A stretch of DNA of 64,000 nt from Trebonia sp963843745. Lineage in GTDB: Bacteria; Actinomycetota; Actinomycetes; Streptosporangiales; Streptosporangiaceae. The stretch is taken from assembly GCA_963843745.1 (NCBI GenBank), contig CAWJLP010000007.1, positions 1,426,001-1,490,000 on the forward strand, in the 5' to 3' direction. Position numbers and translations under genes: made by a program. Positions within the stretch are counted from its first letter, which is position 1; every line of letters begins with the position of its first letter. The notes beneath the pieces are model-generated. The model saw only the letters and a program-made list of their open reading frames with translations. It did not search any database and had not been told where the DNA came from. Below, piece after piece: positions 26,554 through 34,732 of the stretch.

Positions 26554-27424
26554 CCGGGAGGCCGGTCGGGGCCGGCCGGCCGGGGGAGCCCAGGAGGTCG
26601 GTCGGGGCCGGTTGCCCGGAGAAGCAGAACCCGACTATGACGACGAGGACGACGACTGGGGCGACCTCGGCGGTGAGCGGGACGACCTCACCGACGTCCC
26701 CGGCGGGGTCCGGCTGCAGAAGGTGCTCGCCGCGGCGGGCGTGGGCAGCCGCCGCCACTGCGAGGAGCTGATCGGCGCCGGCCGCGTCGAGGTGGACGGG
26801 CAGACCGTCCGCAGGTTCGGCGCCCGGGTGGACCCCGAGCACCAGATCATCCGCGTGGACGGCAAGCGGATACCGGCCCGGCAGGACATCGTGTACCTGG
26901 CGTTCAACAAGCCGCCGAAGGTGCTCACCGCGATGTCCGATGACCGCGGCCGCAAGACGGTCACTGACTTTCTCGGCGACCGCGCCGAGCGGCTGTTCCA
27001 CGTGGGCAGGCTCGACTACGACACCGAGGGCCTGATGCTGCTCACCAACGACGGTGAGCTAGCGCACCGGCTCGCGCACCCGAGCTACGAGGTCGCGAAG
27101 ACCTACCTGGCGGACGTGCCGGGCCCGGTCCCCAGGGACCTGGGACGGCGGCTCGCCACCGGCGTCGAGCTGGAGGACGGGGTGGCGGTCGCGGACCGGT
27201 TCCGGGTGCTTGAGCAGGCAGGCTCGCACGCCCTCGTGGAGATCACCCTGCACGAAGGCCGCAAGCACATCGTCCGCCGGATGCTCGCCGAGGTCGGGCA
27301 CCCGGTCAGCCGCCTCGTCCGCACCACGGTGGGACCGGTCAAGCTCGGCGGCCTGCGGCCCGGCGAGACCCGCGACCTCACCACCAGGGAAATCGGCGAG
27401 CTGTACGCCGCCGTCGGCCTGTAG
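26534..27424 (+). CDS. rluB: Ribosomal large subunit pseudouridine synthase RluB/RsuA family
   Basis: The 296-residue enzyme converts uridine to pseudouridine in rRNA. After an acidic, low-complexity N-terminus of about 55 residues comes an S4 RNA-binding domain (RLQKVLAAAGVGSRRHCEEL) and the catalytic domain, with the nucleophile Asp in HVGRLDYDTEGLMLLTNDG and the family motif EGRKHIVRRML. The ATG at 26534 overlaps the end of scpB by 20 bases, which is typical of this cluster. Whether it modifies 23S or 16S RNA cannot be decided by eye; RluB is favoured by context. Confidence 0.9.
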   Translation: MSTRGHNREAGRGRPAGGAQEVGRGRLPGEAEPDYDDEDDDWGDLGGERDDLTDVPGGVRLQKVLAAAGVGSRRHCEELIGAGRVEVDGQTVRRFGARVDPEHQIIRVDGKRIPARQDIVYLAFNKPPKVLTAMSDDRGRKTVTDFLGDRAERLFHVGRLDYDTEGLMLLTNDGELAHRLAHPSYEVAKTYLADVPGPVPRDLGRRLATGVELEDGVAVADRFRVLEQAGSHALVEITLHEGRKHIVRRMLAEVGHPVSRLVRTTVGPVKLGGLRPGETRDLTTREIGELYAAVGL

Positions 27425-27468
27425 GCACCAGCCGGTAGCCTTCGGGCCAGGGAAAGGAGTTGAGCACG

Positions 27469-27831
27469 TTGACAGTCCGGGCGATCCGAGGCGCGATCCA
27501 GCTGGACGCGACCGACCGCGACGCCATCCTCGAGGGGACCGCGGAGCTGGTGGCCGCGGTCATGAGCCGCAATGACCTGGCCGCGGACGACGTGATCAGC
27601 GTCTTGTTCACCGTCACCCCTGACCTGACCGCCGAGTTCCCGGCGCTGGCGGCCCGCAAGACCGGCTTCCACGCGGTCCCGCTGATGTGCGCGACCGAGA
27701 TCCCGGTGCCGGGGGCCATGCCTCGCGTGGTCCGGCTGATGGCGCATGTGGACACCGACCGGCCGCGGTCGGAGATCCAGCACGTGTACCTGCGCGGCGC
27801 CGCGGCGTTGCGGCTGGATATCGCGCAGTGA
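27469..27831 (+). CDS. aroH: Chorismate mutase, AroH type
   Basis: The 120-residue enzyme rearranges chorismate to prephenate, the committed step to Tyr and Phe. It is of the trimeric AroH class: VRAIRGAIQLD at the start, VISVLFTVTPDLTAEFPALA, the active-site region VPLMCATEIPVPG, and IQHVYLRGAAALRLD at the end. The TTG at 27469 is preferred to the one at 27460, because AAAGGAG (27453-27459) is then 9 nt away rather than adjacent. It precedes the prephenate dehydrogenase gene, giving a two-gene tyrosine unit. Confidence 0.93.
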   Translation: MTVRAIRGAIQLDATDRDAILEGTAELVAAVMSRNDLAADDVISVLFTVTPDLTAEFPALAARKTGFHAVPLMCATEIPVPGAMPRVVRLMAHVDTDRPRSEIQHVYLRGAAALRLDIAQ

Positions 27832-27934
27832 TTCGGGGCGGTCGGGGACTCCGGGGCAGATTCCAGCGGCCAGTCCTTCGGAACGCCGCCGGGAATCTCC
27901 CCTGCGCACCCCTCCCTCTCGCGGGAGTATCGCG

Positions 27935-29029
27935 ATGACGTTTCTCGTTTCCGGAGCCGGGCTCATCGGGACGTCGGTCGCCCTCGCGCTGCGCGCGAAG
28001 GGCGCCAACGTCTGGCTGAGTGACCGCGATGAGGCGACGGCGCAACTGGCGGCCGACCTTGGGGCCGGCACTGTCGTCCCGGATCTGCGGGACGCCAAGG
28101 GGATCGCGGATATTGCGGTGCTTGCCATGCCGCCTGCTGTGGTTGCTGAGTCGCTCGCGTTCGCACAGGAGCATGGCGTCGCGGACGTGTACACGGATGT
28201 CGCCAGTGTCAAGGAGTTGCCAGTTCGGCGGGCTCGGGAGATTGGGTGCGATCTCCGCAGTTTCGTGCCTGGACATCCGCTGGCGGGACGAGAGCGGCAT
28301 GGGCCCGCCGCTGCCCGCGCCGACCTGTTTCTCGGGCGGACCTGGGCGCTGTGCCCGCTGCCTGAGACCTCGCCAGCCGCGGTGGAGGCAGTGACCGGGC
28401 TGGTGGTGGCTTGCGGCGCGGATCCGGTGACTACCGATCCGGGGACGCACGACCGGTGGGTAGCGCTGATATCGCACGCGCCGCATGTGGTGGCGGCCGC
28501 GATGGCCGCCCGGCTGGCGCCGTCCTCGGTGCCGCCGGACGCCTTGCGGCTGGCCGGCCAGGGGCTCCGGGACGTCACTCGCGTCGCGGCGGGCGACAGC
28601 GTGCTGTGGACCGAGATCCTCGCCGCCAATCCCGGGCCGGTCGCTGAGGTTGTCGCGGCCGTGGCGGCGGACCTGGCCGACACCGCTCGTGCACTGGGCG
28701 CCCACGCCATCGGCGTTTCCGCGGAAACGCCGGCGGCCGACGTCACTGACTTGCTTGCGCGGGGGCAGGCCGGGGTGGCGCGGATTCCCGGGAAGCACGG
28801 CGGCCAGCCGCGCAACTTCACCGTGGTGCAGGTGGTCATCCCCGACCAGCCGGGCGAACTGGCCAGGCTGTTCAATGCCGCCGGTGCCGCCGGGGTGAAC
28901 ATCGAGGACGTGCGGATCGAGCACTCGCCTGGCCTGCCGGTCGGCGTGGCCGAACTGTCGGTCCGCCCGGACCAGGTGACGGCGCTGCTGGACGCGATGG
29001 AGGCGGGCGGCTGGCCGGTGCGCCGGTAA
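27935..29029 (+). CDS. tyrA: Prephenate dehydrogenase
   Basis: The 364-residue enzyme oxidises prephenate to 4-hydroxyphenylpyruvate with NAD. The Rossmann motif FLVSGAGLIGTSVALALRAKG opens the protein (given here as its first part, GAGLIGTS), and the catalytic region shows DVASVKELP and VPGHPLAGRE, with ALISHAPHVVAAAMA further on. A C-terminal ACT-like domain (FTVVQVVIPDQPGELARLFN) suggests feedback control by tyrosine. The ATG at 27935 has GGGAG upstream. It lies downstream of aroH with a gap of about 100 bases. Confidence 0.93.
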   Translation: MTFLVSGAGLIGTSVALALRAKGANVWLSDRDEATAQLAADLGAGTVVPDLRDAKGIADIAVLAMPPAVVAESLAFAQEHGVADVYTDVASVKELPVRRAREIGCDLRSFVPGHPLAGRERHGPAAARADLFLGRTWALCPLPETSPAAVEAVTGLVVACGADPVTTDPGTHDRWVALISHAPHVVAAAMAARLAPSSVPPDALRLAGQGLRDVTRVAAGDSVLWTEILAANPGPVAEVVAAVAADLADTARALGAHAIGVSAETPAADVTDLLARGQAGVARIPGKHGGQPRNFTVVQVVIPDQPGELARLFNAAGAAGVNIEDVRIEHSPGLPVGVAELSVRPDQVTALLDAMEAGGWPVRR

Positions 29030-29073
29030 AAGCCGTTGTCACCGTCCGGCAAGTATGTGCGAAGCTTGGCTTC

Positions 29074-29370
29074 ATGAGTGACACCGCGAAACAGGCCGCC
29101 CCCAAGGCCAAGGCTGACCAGACCGCCCCAGAGGCCGACGTGAAGCAGGGCGAACCTGAGGCGGTCACCGAGACGCCCCCGGAGGAAGCCGAAGCCGCCC
29201 CCGCGCAGCCGGACATGGACGAAATGAAGCGGAAGTTCCGCGAGGCCCTGGACCGCAAGAACCAGGCGCACGCGGAGGGCCAGGGTGACGGCGGCCGTGA
29301 CACCGGCAAGATCCACGGCGCGCACGGCCCGGCGGCCAGCCGCCGGAACTTCCGCCGCAAGAGCGGCTGA
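29074..29370 (+). CDS. DUF5302 family small protein
   Basis: The 98-residue protein is highly charged and rich in Ala, Glu and Pro in its first half, so it is probably disordered. Its second half carries the DUF5302 pattern MKRKFREALDRKN and the C-terminal RRNFRRKSG. Members are widespread in actinobacteria; the function is unknown. The stop is followed by a strong hairpin (29392-29428). Confidence 0.85.
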   Translation: MSDTAKQAAPKAKADQTAPEADVKQGEPEAVTETPPEEAEAAPAQPDMDEMKRKFREALDRKNQAHAEGQGDGGRDTGKIHGAHGPAASRRNFRRKSG

Positions 29371-29391
29371 CAGCACGTCCGACCCTCTAGG

Positions 29392-29428
29392 TGTGTTATT
29401 CCGGGGCATATTGACCCGGAATAGCACA
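29392..29428 (+). terminator. Hairpin after the DUF5302 gene
   Basis: TGTGTTATTCCGGG and CCCGGAATAGCACA pair over 14 bp with one mismatch; the loop is GCATATTGA. It starts 22 nt after the stop and is followed by TTTAACGCCCTTTTG. The left arm and loop (ATTCCGGGGCATATTG) recur at 61572. Confidence 0.8.
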
Positions 29429-29446
29429 TTTAACGCCCTTTTGAGG

Positions 29447-29464
29447 TGATAACAGCAAGAAGCG
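29447..29464 (+). repeat. Dispersed element TGATAACAGCAAGAAGCG, copy 3
   Basis: Third copy of the element, between the DUF5302 terminator and cmk. It is followed by the palindrome GCGGCGCGCCGC. Confidence 0.85.
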
Positions 29465-29530
29465 GCGCGCCGCCGCCGCTACCGGGCTCGCGCCGAGGCA
29501 TCGGCGGGGAACGGATGCCGGCGCTGCCGG

Positions 29531-29536
29531 TACCAT
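29531..29536 (+). promoter_or_regulatory. -10-like box TACCAT of cmk
   Basis: TACCAT ends 6 nt before the GTG at 29543, with no SD between. Confidence 0.5.
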
Positions 29537-29542
29537 TTCGGG

Positions 29543-30235
29543 GTGGGAGATTCTTCGCCGGGGCGTTTTGTCGTGGCCGTGGACGGGCCGTCGGGGTCGG
29601 GCAAGTCGAGCGCCTCGCGCGGTGCCGCGCGCGCCCTTGGCCTGCGCTACCTGGACACCGGTGCGATGTACCGCGCGCTGACCTGGTGGCTGATGGGCGT
29701 GCCCGTGGACACGGCCGACGAAGCGCTGGTGGCGAGCCTGGCCGCGAAGCCGGTCATCGAGGTCGGTACCGACCCCGATGACCCGTGGACGCTGGTCAAC
29801 GGCACGGACGTTTCCCGCGATATCCGCACGCGGGAGGTTTCCGCTCAGGTCAGCGCCGTCGCCCGCGTCCCCGCGGTCCGGCGGCACCTGATCGAGCAGC
29901 AGCGCTCCATCATCGCGGCGGCCGCAGGCGGCATCGTCGCCGAGGGACGCGACATCGGGACGGTGGTGGCGCCTGACGCGCCGCTCAAGGTATTCCTGAC
30001 CGCGGACGGCGGGGCCCGCGCCGAACGGCGCGCGGCCGAGCAGGGCGCGGCGGTCGATGTGACCGAAGCCGACCAGGCCCGGCGCGACCGGCTCGACGCC
30101 GCCCAGTCCGCCAAGGCGGCGGACGCGGTGCTCATCGACGCCACCGCCCTGACGCTCGCCGAGGTGATCGACGCGATCGTCGGGCTCGCTCGCGAGCGGC
30201 GGCCGCTCGCGAGCGCGGGGGACAAGAGCAATTGA
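29543..30235 (+). CDS. cmk: Cytidylate kinase
   Basis: The 230-residue enzyme phosphorylates CMP and dCMP. The P-loop is VVAVDGPSGSGKSSASRGAA, the CMP-binding region LDTGAMYRALTW, and EGRDIGTVV and the lid-region Arg residues follow. The GTG start carries a TACCAT box at leaderless spacing. It directly precedes der, as in most actinobacteria (M. tuberculosis Rv1712-Rv1713). Confidence 0.96.
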   Translation: MGDSSPGRFVVAVDGPSGSGKSSASRGAARALGLRYLDTGAMYRALTWWLMGVPVDTADEALVASLAAKPVIEVGTDPDDPWTLVNGTDVSRDIRTREVSAQVSAVARVPAVRRHLIEQQRSIIAAAAGGIVAEGRDIGTVVAPDAPLKVFLTADGGARAERRAAEQGAAVDVTEADQARRDRLDAAQSAKAADAVLIDATALTLAEVIDAIVGLARERRPLASAGDKSN

Positions 30236-30261
30236 TTCTTAACGTAGGGACTGACTGAGAA

Positions 30262-31620
30262 GTGGAAGGAACGCAGCCGGTGCTCGCCGTCGTCGGACGG
30301 CCGAATGTCGGCAAATCCACCCTGGTGAACCGCATCCTTGGCAGCCGGCAGGCGGTCGTGCAGGACGTGCCCGGTGTCACCAGGGACCGCGTCGCGTACG
30401 ACGCCAACTGGCGCGGCCGGACGTTCACCGTGGTGGACACCGGCGGCTGGGAAGCCCGCGCGCAGGGCCTGTCGGCGCAGGTCGCCGAGCAGGCGAAGAT
30501 CGCCGTCGACATGGCGGACGCCGTGCTGTTCGTGGTGGACGCCCGGGTCGGCGCGACCGACGAGGACGAGGCGGTCGCGAACGTGCTCCGCCGGTCCGGT
30601 AAGCCGGTCGTGCTCGCCGCCAACAAGGTGGACGACGCGCGCAGCGAGGCCGACGCCACGTCGCTGTGGTCGCTCGGCCTCGGCGAGCCGGTCATGATCA
30701 GCGCCATGCACGGCCGCGGCGCCGGCGACCTGCTCGACCTCGTGCTCGAGGCGCTGCCGGAGGCGCCGCCAGAAAGGGACCAAGAGGGCGGCCCACGCCG
30801 CGTCGCGCTGATCGGCAAGCCGAACGTCGGCAAGTCCAGCCTGCTGAACAAGCTCGCCGGCGAGCAGCGCGCGGTGGTCGACCCGGTGGCGGGCACCACC
30901 CGTGACCCGGTGGACGAGCTCATCGAGCTGGGCGGCACCACCTGGCGGTTCGTGGACACCGCGGGCATCAGGCGGCGGTTCAGGGACAGCCAGGGCGCGG
31001 ACTACTACGCGACGCTGCGCACCGCGGGCGCGCTGGACCGCGCCGAGGTCGCCGTCGTGCTCGTCGACGCCAGCGAGCCGCTGACCGAACAGGACCTGCG
31101 CATCATCACCATGGTGATCGAGGCGGGCCGGGCGCTGGTCATCGCCTTCAATAAGTGGGACCTGACCGACGAAGAGCGCAGGCACTACCTGGAACGGGAG
31201 CTCGAGCGCCAGCTCAACCAGGCGCGCTGGGCGCCCCGGGTCAACATCTCCGCCGCCACCGGACGGCACGTCGACCGGCTGGTGCCGGCCATCGAGGAGG
31301 CCCTCGCGAGCTGGGAGCAGCGGGTGCCCACCGGGCAGCTCAACCAGTTCCTGAACCAGGTCGTCGCCGCCACCCCGCCGCCGATGCGCGGCGGGCGCCA
31401 GCCGCGGATCCTGTTCGCCACCCAGGCGGGCACCAAGCCGCCGCACTTCGTGCTGTTCACCACCGGGTTCCTCGAGGAGACGTACCGCAGGTTCATCGAA
31501 CGCCGGCTCAGGGAGGAGTTCGGCTTCGAGGGCACCCCGATCAAGGTGACCATGCGGGTGCGCGAGAAGCGCGGCAAGGGCGCGGGCAAGTCAGCCAGGC
31601 CCGCCGCCAGGCGGGCATAG
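30262..31620 (+). CDS. der: Ribosome-associated GTPase Der (EngA)
   Basis: The 452-residue protein has two tandem GTPase domains and a C-terminal KH-like domain and is needed for 50S subunit maturation. The first G1 motif is VVGRPNVGKST with DTGGWE; the second is LIGKPNVGKSSLLNKL with VDTAGIRRR. The NKxD motifs are AANKVDD and AFNKWDL. The start GTG at 30262 lies 26 nt after cmk. The C-terminus ends in a basic Ala/Arg/Lys tail. Confidence 0.97.
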   Translation: MEGTQPVLAVVGRPNVGKSTLVNRILGSRQAVVQDVPGVTRDRVAYDANWRGRTFTVVDTGGWEARAQGLSAQVAEQAKIAVDMADAVLFVVDARVGATDEDEAVANVLRRSGKPVVLAANKVDDARSEADATSLWSLGLGEPVMISAMHGRGAGDLLDLVLEALPEAPPERDQEGGPRRVALIGKPNVGKSSLLNKLAGEQRAVVDPVAGTTRDPVDELIELGGTTWRFVDTAGIRRRFRDSQGADYYATLRTAGALDRAEVAVVLVDASEPLTEQDLRIITMVIEAGRALVIAFNKWDLTDEERRHYLERELERQLNQARWAPRVNISAATGRHVDRLVPAIEEALASWEQRVPTGQLNQFLNQVVAATPPPMRGGRQPRILFATQAGTKPPHFVLFTTGFLEETYRRFIERRLREEFGFEGTPIKVTMRVREKRGKGAGKSARPAARRA

Positions 31621-31649
31621 GCGGCCGAGAGCCAGCCGCGCGCGTTCGG

Positions 31650-31655
31650 GATAAT
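31650..31655 (+). promoter_or_regulatory. -10-like box GATAAT of bioA
   Basis: GATAAT ends 7 nt before the ATG at 31663, without an SD, which suggests a leaderless bioA transcript separate from der. Confidence 0.5.
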
Positions 31656-31662
31656 CCCTTTC

Positions 31663-33021
31663 ATGCTCACCACGGAGAAGCTGCTTGAGCTGGACAGGCA
31701 GCGGGTCTGGCATCCGTACGCCCCGATGCCGGGCACGTATCCGCCGCTGGTCGTCGCCGAAGCCAGCGGCGTGCGGCTGCGGCTGGCGGACGGCGCCGAG
31801 CTGATCGACGGCATGTCGTCGTGGTGGGCGGCGCTGCACGGGTACGCGCACCCGGCGCTCGACGCCGCCGCCAAGGAGCAGCTGGGGCGGATGAGCCACG
31901 TGATGTTCGGCGGCCTGACGCACGAGCCGGCCGTGACCCTGGCCGACCGGCTGGCGGCGCTCGCCCCCGCCGGGCTCGAGCACGTGTTCCTGTGTGACTC
32001 GGGCTCGGTCAGCGTCGAGGTCGCGGTCAAGATGTGCCTGCAGTACTGGCGGTCGCGCGGGCTGCCGGGCAAGAACCGGCTGCTCACCTGGCGCGGCGGG
32101 TACCACGGCGACACGTTCATGGCGATGTCCGTGTGCGACCCCGAGGGCGGCATGCACCGGATGTGGGACGGCGTGCTGCCCCGGCAGGTGTTCGCCGGGC
32201 TGCCGCCCGCCGGGTTCGCGGCCGGCGTGGACGAGTCGTACGCGGACGAGCTGCGCGAGCTGATCCGGCGGCACAAGGACGAGCTGGCCGCGGTGATCGT
32301 GGAGCCGGTCGTGCAGGGCGCGGGCGGCATGCGCTTCCACGACCCGGGGTACCTGCGGGTGCTGCGCGAGGCCTGCGACGCGCACGGGGTGCTGCTTGTC
32401 TTCGACGAGATCGCCACCGGGTTCGGCAGGACCGGGGCGCTGTTCGCGGCCGGCCACGCCGGGGTATCGCCGGACGTGATGTGCGTGGGGAAGGCGCTGA
32501 CCGGCGGATACCTGTCGCTGGCGGCGGCTCTCGCCAGCGGCGAGGTGGCGGCGGGCATCGCGGCGGGCGAACTGCCCGTGCTGGCGCACGGGCCGACGTT
32601 CATGGGCAACCCGCTGGCCTGCGCGGTGGCGAACGCCTCGCTCGACGTGCTGCTCGGCGACCGGGTGGCCGGTGATCGGGTGCCCGGTGGCCAGGCGGCG
32701 ACGGCGTCCTACCCGGACGGCTGGCGCGCCGCGGTCACGCGGATCGAGGCGAGGCTGCGCCACGGGCTGGCCCCCGCCGCGGGCCTGGCCGGCGTCGCCG
32801 ACGTCCGGGTGCTCGGCGCGATCGGCGTGGTGCAGCTTGACCGCGAGGTCGACGTCGCGGCCGCCACGACGGCGGCGGTGCGGGCCGGGGTCTGGCTGCG
32901 GCCGTTCCGCGACCTGGTGTACACGATGCCGCCCTACGTAACGGCCGGCGAGGACGTGGCCACGATCTGCGCGGGGGTCCTGGCCGCGGTCGAGGCAGCC
33001 GTCGAGGCCGCGACACGGTGA
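31663..33021 (+). CDS. bioA: Adenosylmethionine-8-amino-7-oxononanoate aminotransferase
   Basis: The 452-residue PLP enzyme transfers the amino group of S-adenosylmethionine to KAPA in biotin synthesis. It shows RVWHPYAPM, the BioA-specific DGMSSWWAALHGYAHP, the PLP-binding Asp in VFDEIATGFGRTG and the Schiff-base Lys in CVGKALTGGYLSLAA. A short insert rich in Val/Gly/Asp (LLGDRVAGDRVPGG) interrupts the C-terminal domain but keeps the frame. No other bio gene is in the window. Confidence 0.95.
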   Translation: MLTTEKLLELDRQRVWHPYAPMPGTYPPLVVAEASGVRLRLADGAELIDGMSSWWAALHGYAHPALDAAAKEQLGRMSHVMFGGLTHEPAVTLADRLAALAPAGLEHVFLCDSGSVSVEVAVKMCLQYWRSRGLPGKNRLLTWRGGYHGDTFMAMSVCDPEGGMHRMWDGVLPRQVFAGLPPAGFAAGVDESYADELRELIRRHKDELAAVIVEPVVQGAGGMRFHDPGYLRVLREACDAHGVLLVFDEIATGFGRTGALFAAGHAGVSPDVMCVGKALTGGYLSLAAALASGEVAAGIAAGELPVLAHGPTFMGNPLACAVANASLDVLLGDRVAGDRVPGGQAATASYPDGWRAAVTRIEARLRHGLAPAAGLAGVADVRVLGAIGVVQLDREVDVAAATTAAVRAGVWLRPFRDLVYTMPPYVTAGEDVATICAGVLAAVEAAVEAATR

Positions 33022-33156
33022 GCGGGCCCTCGCGCCATGCGATGGAACGGCTAACGGATTTACCTATGGGCGGATTCAAGAACCCTTATGTTTTCGGCAA
33101 TCTTTGCGCGAGAGGCGGCGGGAGGGTCAGCGTTCCTGATGCTGGGCGTAATGTCA

Positions 33157-33182
33157 GATGAAATCCCGGATGGGATTTCATC
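33157..33182. promoter_or_regulatory. 10-bp inverted repeat between bioA and the XRE gene
   Basis: GATGAAATCC (33157-33166) and GGATTTCATC (33173-33182) are perfect reverse complements with a 6-nt spacer. It lies 136 nt after bioA and about 120 nt before the XRE gene, so it may be an operator for the latter or a late bioA terminator. Confidence 0.55.
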
Positions 33183-33289
33183 CGGCGCGGTTTCGCTGTA
33201 TGGTCTCGTTGTGAGGGCGTCCTTTACGACCCTGGTTTGGCCTGCCATTAATTAGGGATGCAGCGACGTGAGGACTTTGTTCGCTCGCG

Positions 33290-33303
33290 GGAGGTGGACC
33301 TCC
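33290..33303 (+). promoter_or_regulatory. Palindrome that contains the Shine-Dalgarno of the XRE gene
   Basis: GGAGGTGGACCTCC ends one base before the ATG at 33305. Its first half is the SD (GGAGG) and its second half is fully complementary, giving a 5-bp stem with a UGGA tetraloop that would hide the SD. Confidence 0.6.
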
Positions 33304-33304
33304 G

Positions 33305-34159
33305 ATGGCTGCCGGCCCGACCGTCAGAAGGCGGCGGCTCGGCGCTGAGCTACGCGGGCTTCGAGACTCCGCGGGCTACAAGCTAGAGGAAGTCGCCGGG
33401 ATACTGGGCGTCGCCCCGTCTACCTTGTCCCGTATCGAGACCGGCAAGGCTCCGACCAAGTCGGCGTACCTGAGTCACCTGCTCGAGCTGTACCAGGTCA
33501 CTGACCCCGGGCAGCGCCAGATCCTCGTCGACATGGCGCGCGAGGGGCACCGCAAGGGCTGGTGGGCGGCGTACGACGACGTGCTGCCCAGCGGGCTCGG
33601 CGTCTACGTGGGCCTCGAGGCAGAGGCGTCGGGGCTGCGCAGTTACGAGATCGGCGTGGTGCACGGCCTCCTGCAGACCACGGACTACGCGCGGGCCGTC
33701 TTGCGGGCGAGCGCGCCGCGGCACACCGCGGACCAGATCGAGCGTCTGGTGGACCTGCGCATGGAGCGGCAGCGGCGGCTCGGCGACGATCCACCGCTCG
33801 ACTTGTGGGTGATCCATGACGAGGCGGTGATCCGGCGCACCGTGGGCGGCCCGACGGTAATGCGTCACCAGCTCGCGCACCTGCTCGTGGCGTCCGGGCT
33901 GCCGGGGGTCACGCTCCAGGTCCTGCCGTTCGACAGCGGCGCGCACGCGGGCCACGACGGCCCCTTCTCCATCGTTGAGTTTCACGACCGGTCCGATTCT
34001 GAGGTCGTCTACGTTGAGTCGGCGGCCGGGCCCATTTACCTGGAGAAAGACCGGGACGTCCGGGCCACCACCGAGGTCTTTGACCGGCTCAGGGCGGCGG
34101 CCCTGCCGCCGGAGGCGTCCCTCGACGTGATCTCCAAGGCGGCGCGAGAGCTTGCCTGA
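33305..34159 (+). CDS. XRE-family regulator with DUF5753 domain (Scr1-like), pair 1
   Basis: The 284-residue protein has an N-terminal helix-turn-helix of the XRE type (LGAELRGLRDSAGYKLEEVA and GVAPSTLSRIETGKAP) and a DUF5753 domain from about residue 85, with VGLEAEASGLRSYEIGVVHG, LLQTTDYARAVL and LQVLPFDSGAH. In Streptomyces such regulators are encoded next to small DUF397 proteins and affect differentiation and antibiotic production. Here the DUF397 partner follows at 34247. Its SD lies inside a perfect palindrome. Confidence 0.9.
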   Translation: MAAGPTVRRRRLGAELRGLRDSAGYKLEEVAGILGVAPSTLSRIETGKAPTKSAYLSHLLELYQVTDPGQRQILVDMAREGHRKGWWAAYDDVLPSGLGVYVGLEAEASGLRSYEIGVVHGLLQTTDYARAVLRASAPRHTADQIERLVDLRMERQRRLGDDPPLDLWVIHDEAVIRRTVGGPTVMRHQLAHLLVASGLPGVTLQVLPFDSGAHAGHDGPFSIVEFHDRSDSEVVYVESAAGPIYLEKDRDVRATTEVFDRLRAAALPPEASLDVISKAARELA

Positions 34160-34246
34160 ACCACGAAGGAACCCCGCGAAAGCCCGCGCCGGCCGTCGGT
34201 CCGGCGCGGTTGAGGGATGGTGAACCTAACCACAGGAAGGAAGCGC

Positions 34247-34504
34247 ATGGAAGGCGAGTTGAACGACCTGCACTGGTTCAAGAGCAGCGCCAGTGCCTCG
34301 GGGGCGTGCGTGGAAGTCGCGCACCTGCCGGGCGGCGACGTAGCGGTCCGCGACTCGAAGGACCGTGCCAAGGCGCCGCACGTCTACACCAGGCGTGAAT
34401 GGGAGGCGTTCCTGACCGGCGCCAAGAACGGCGAGTTCGACCTGCCGGCCGCCTTAGCCGCCAGCGCTCGCCCGGGAAGCCTGAGAATCCCGGGAGAGCG
34501 ATGA
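34247..34504 (+). CDS. DUF397 small protein, partner of pair 1
   Basis: The 85-residue protein shows the DUF397 pattern WFKSSASASGACVEVAHLP, VAVRDSKD and the following Trp-containing helix REWEAFLTGAKNGEFD. The ATG at 34247 is preferred over 34217 because AGGAAGGA lies just before it and homology begins there. The product is thought to act with the upstream XRE-DUF5753 regulator. Its last 51 bases overlap the 3' end of the opposing DUF397 gene. Confidence 0.88.
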   Translation: MEGELNDLHWFKSSASASGACVEVAHLPGGDVAVRDSKDRAKAPHVYTRREWEAFLTGAKNGEFDLPAALAASARPGSLRIPGER

Positions 34505-34732
34505 GGACGGGTTCCCGCCCTCAGCGGGAGCCCGTCGCCTGGCGACGGCCGCGACGAACGCGGTCCACTGCTCTCGCCCGAACAGCAGCGCGGGGCCCGC
34601 GGGGTGCCGCGAGTTCCTGACGGCCACCCGGCCGTCGCCGAGGCACGCCACCTCCACGCAGTTACCCCCGGTGGGCCCGCTGCGGGTGCTCTTCACCCAG
34701 CGGGCGGCGGTCAGGCCGGCCGCGTCACTCAT
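34454..34732 (-). CDS. DUF397 small protein, partner of pair 2
   Basis: The 92-residue protein carries the DUF397 signature ARWVKSTRSGPTGGNCVEVA, VAVRNSRHP and FGREQWTAFVAAV. It has a C-terminal tail of about 25 polar residues lying in the overlap with the opposing gene, probably an extension caused by loss of an earlier stop. The ATG overlaps the end of the XRE gene of pair 2 by 8 bases, indicating translational coupling. Confidence 0.88.
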   Translation of the reverse strand: MSDAAGLTAARWVKSTRSGPTGGNCVEVACLGDGRVAVRNSRHPAGPALLFGREQWTAFVAAVARRRAPAEGGNPSSSLSRDSQASRASAGG

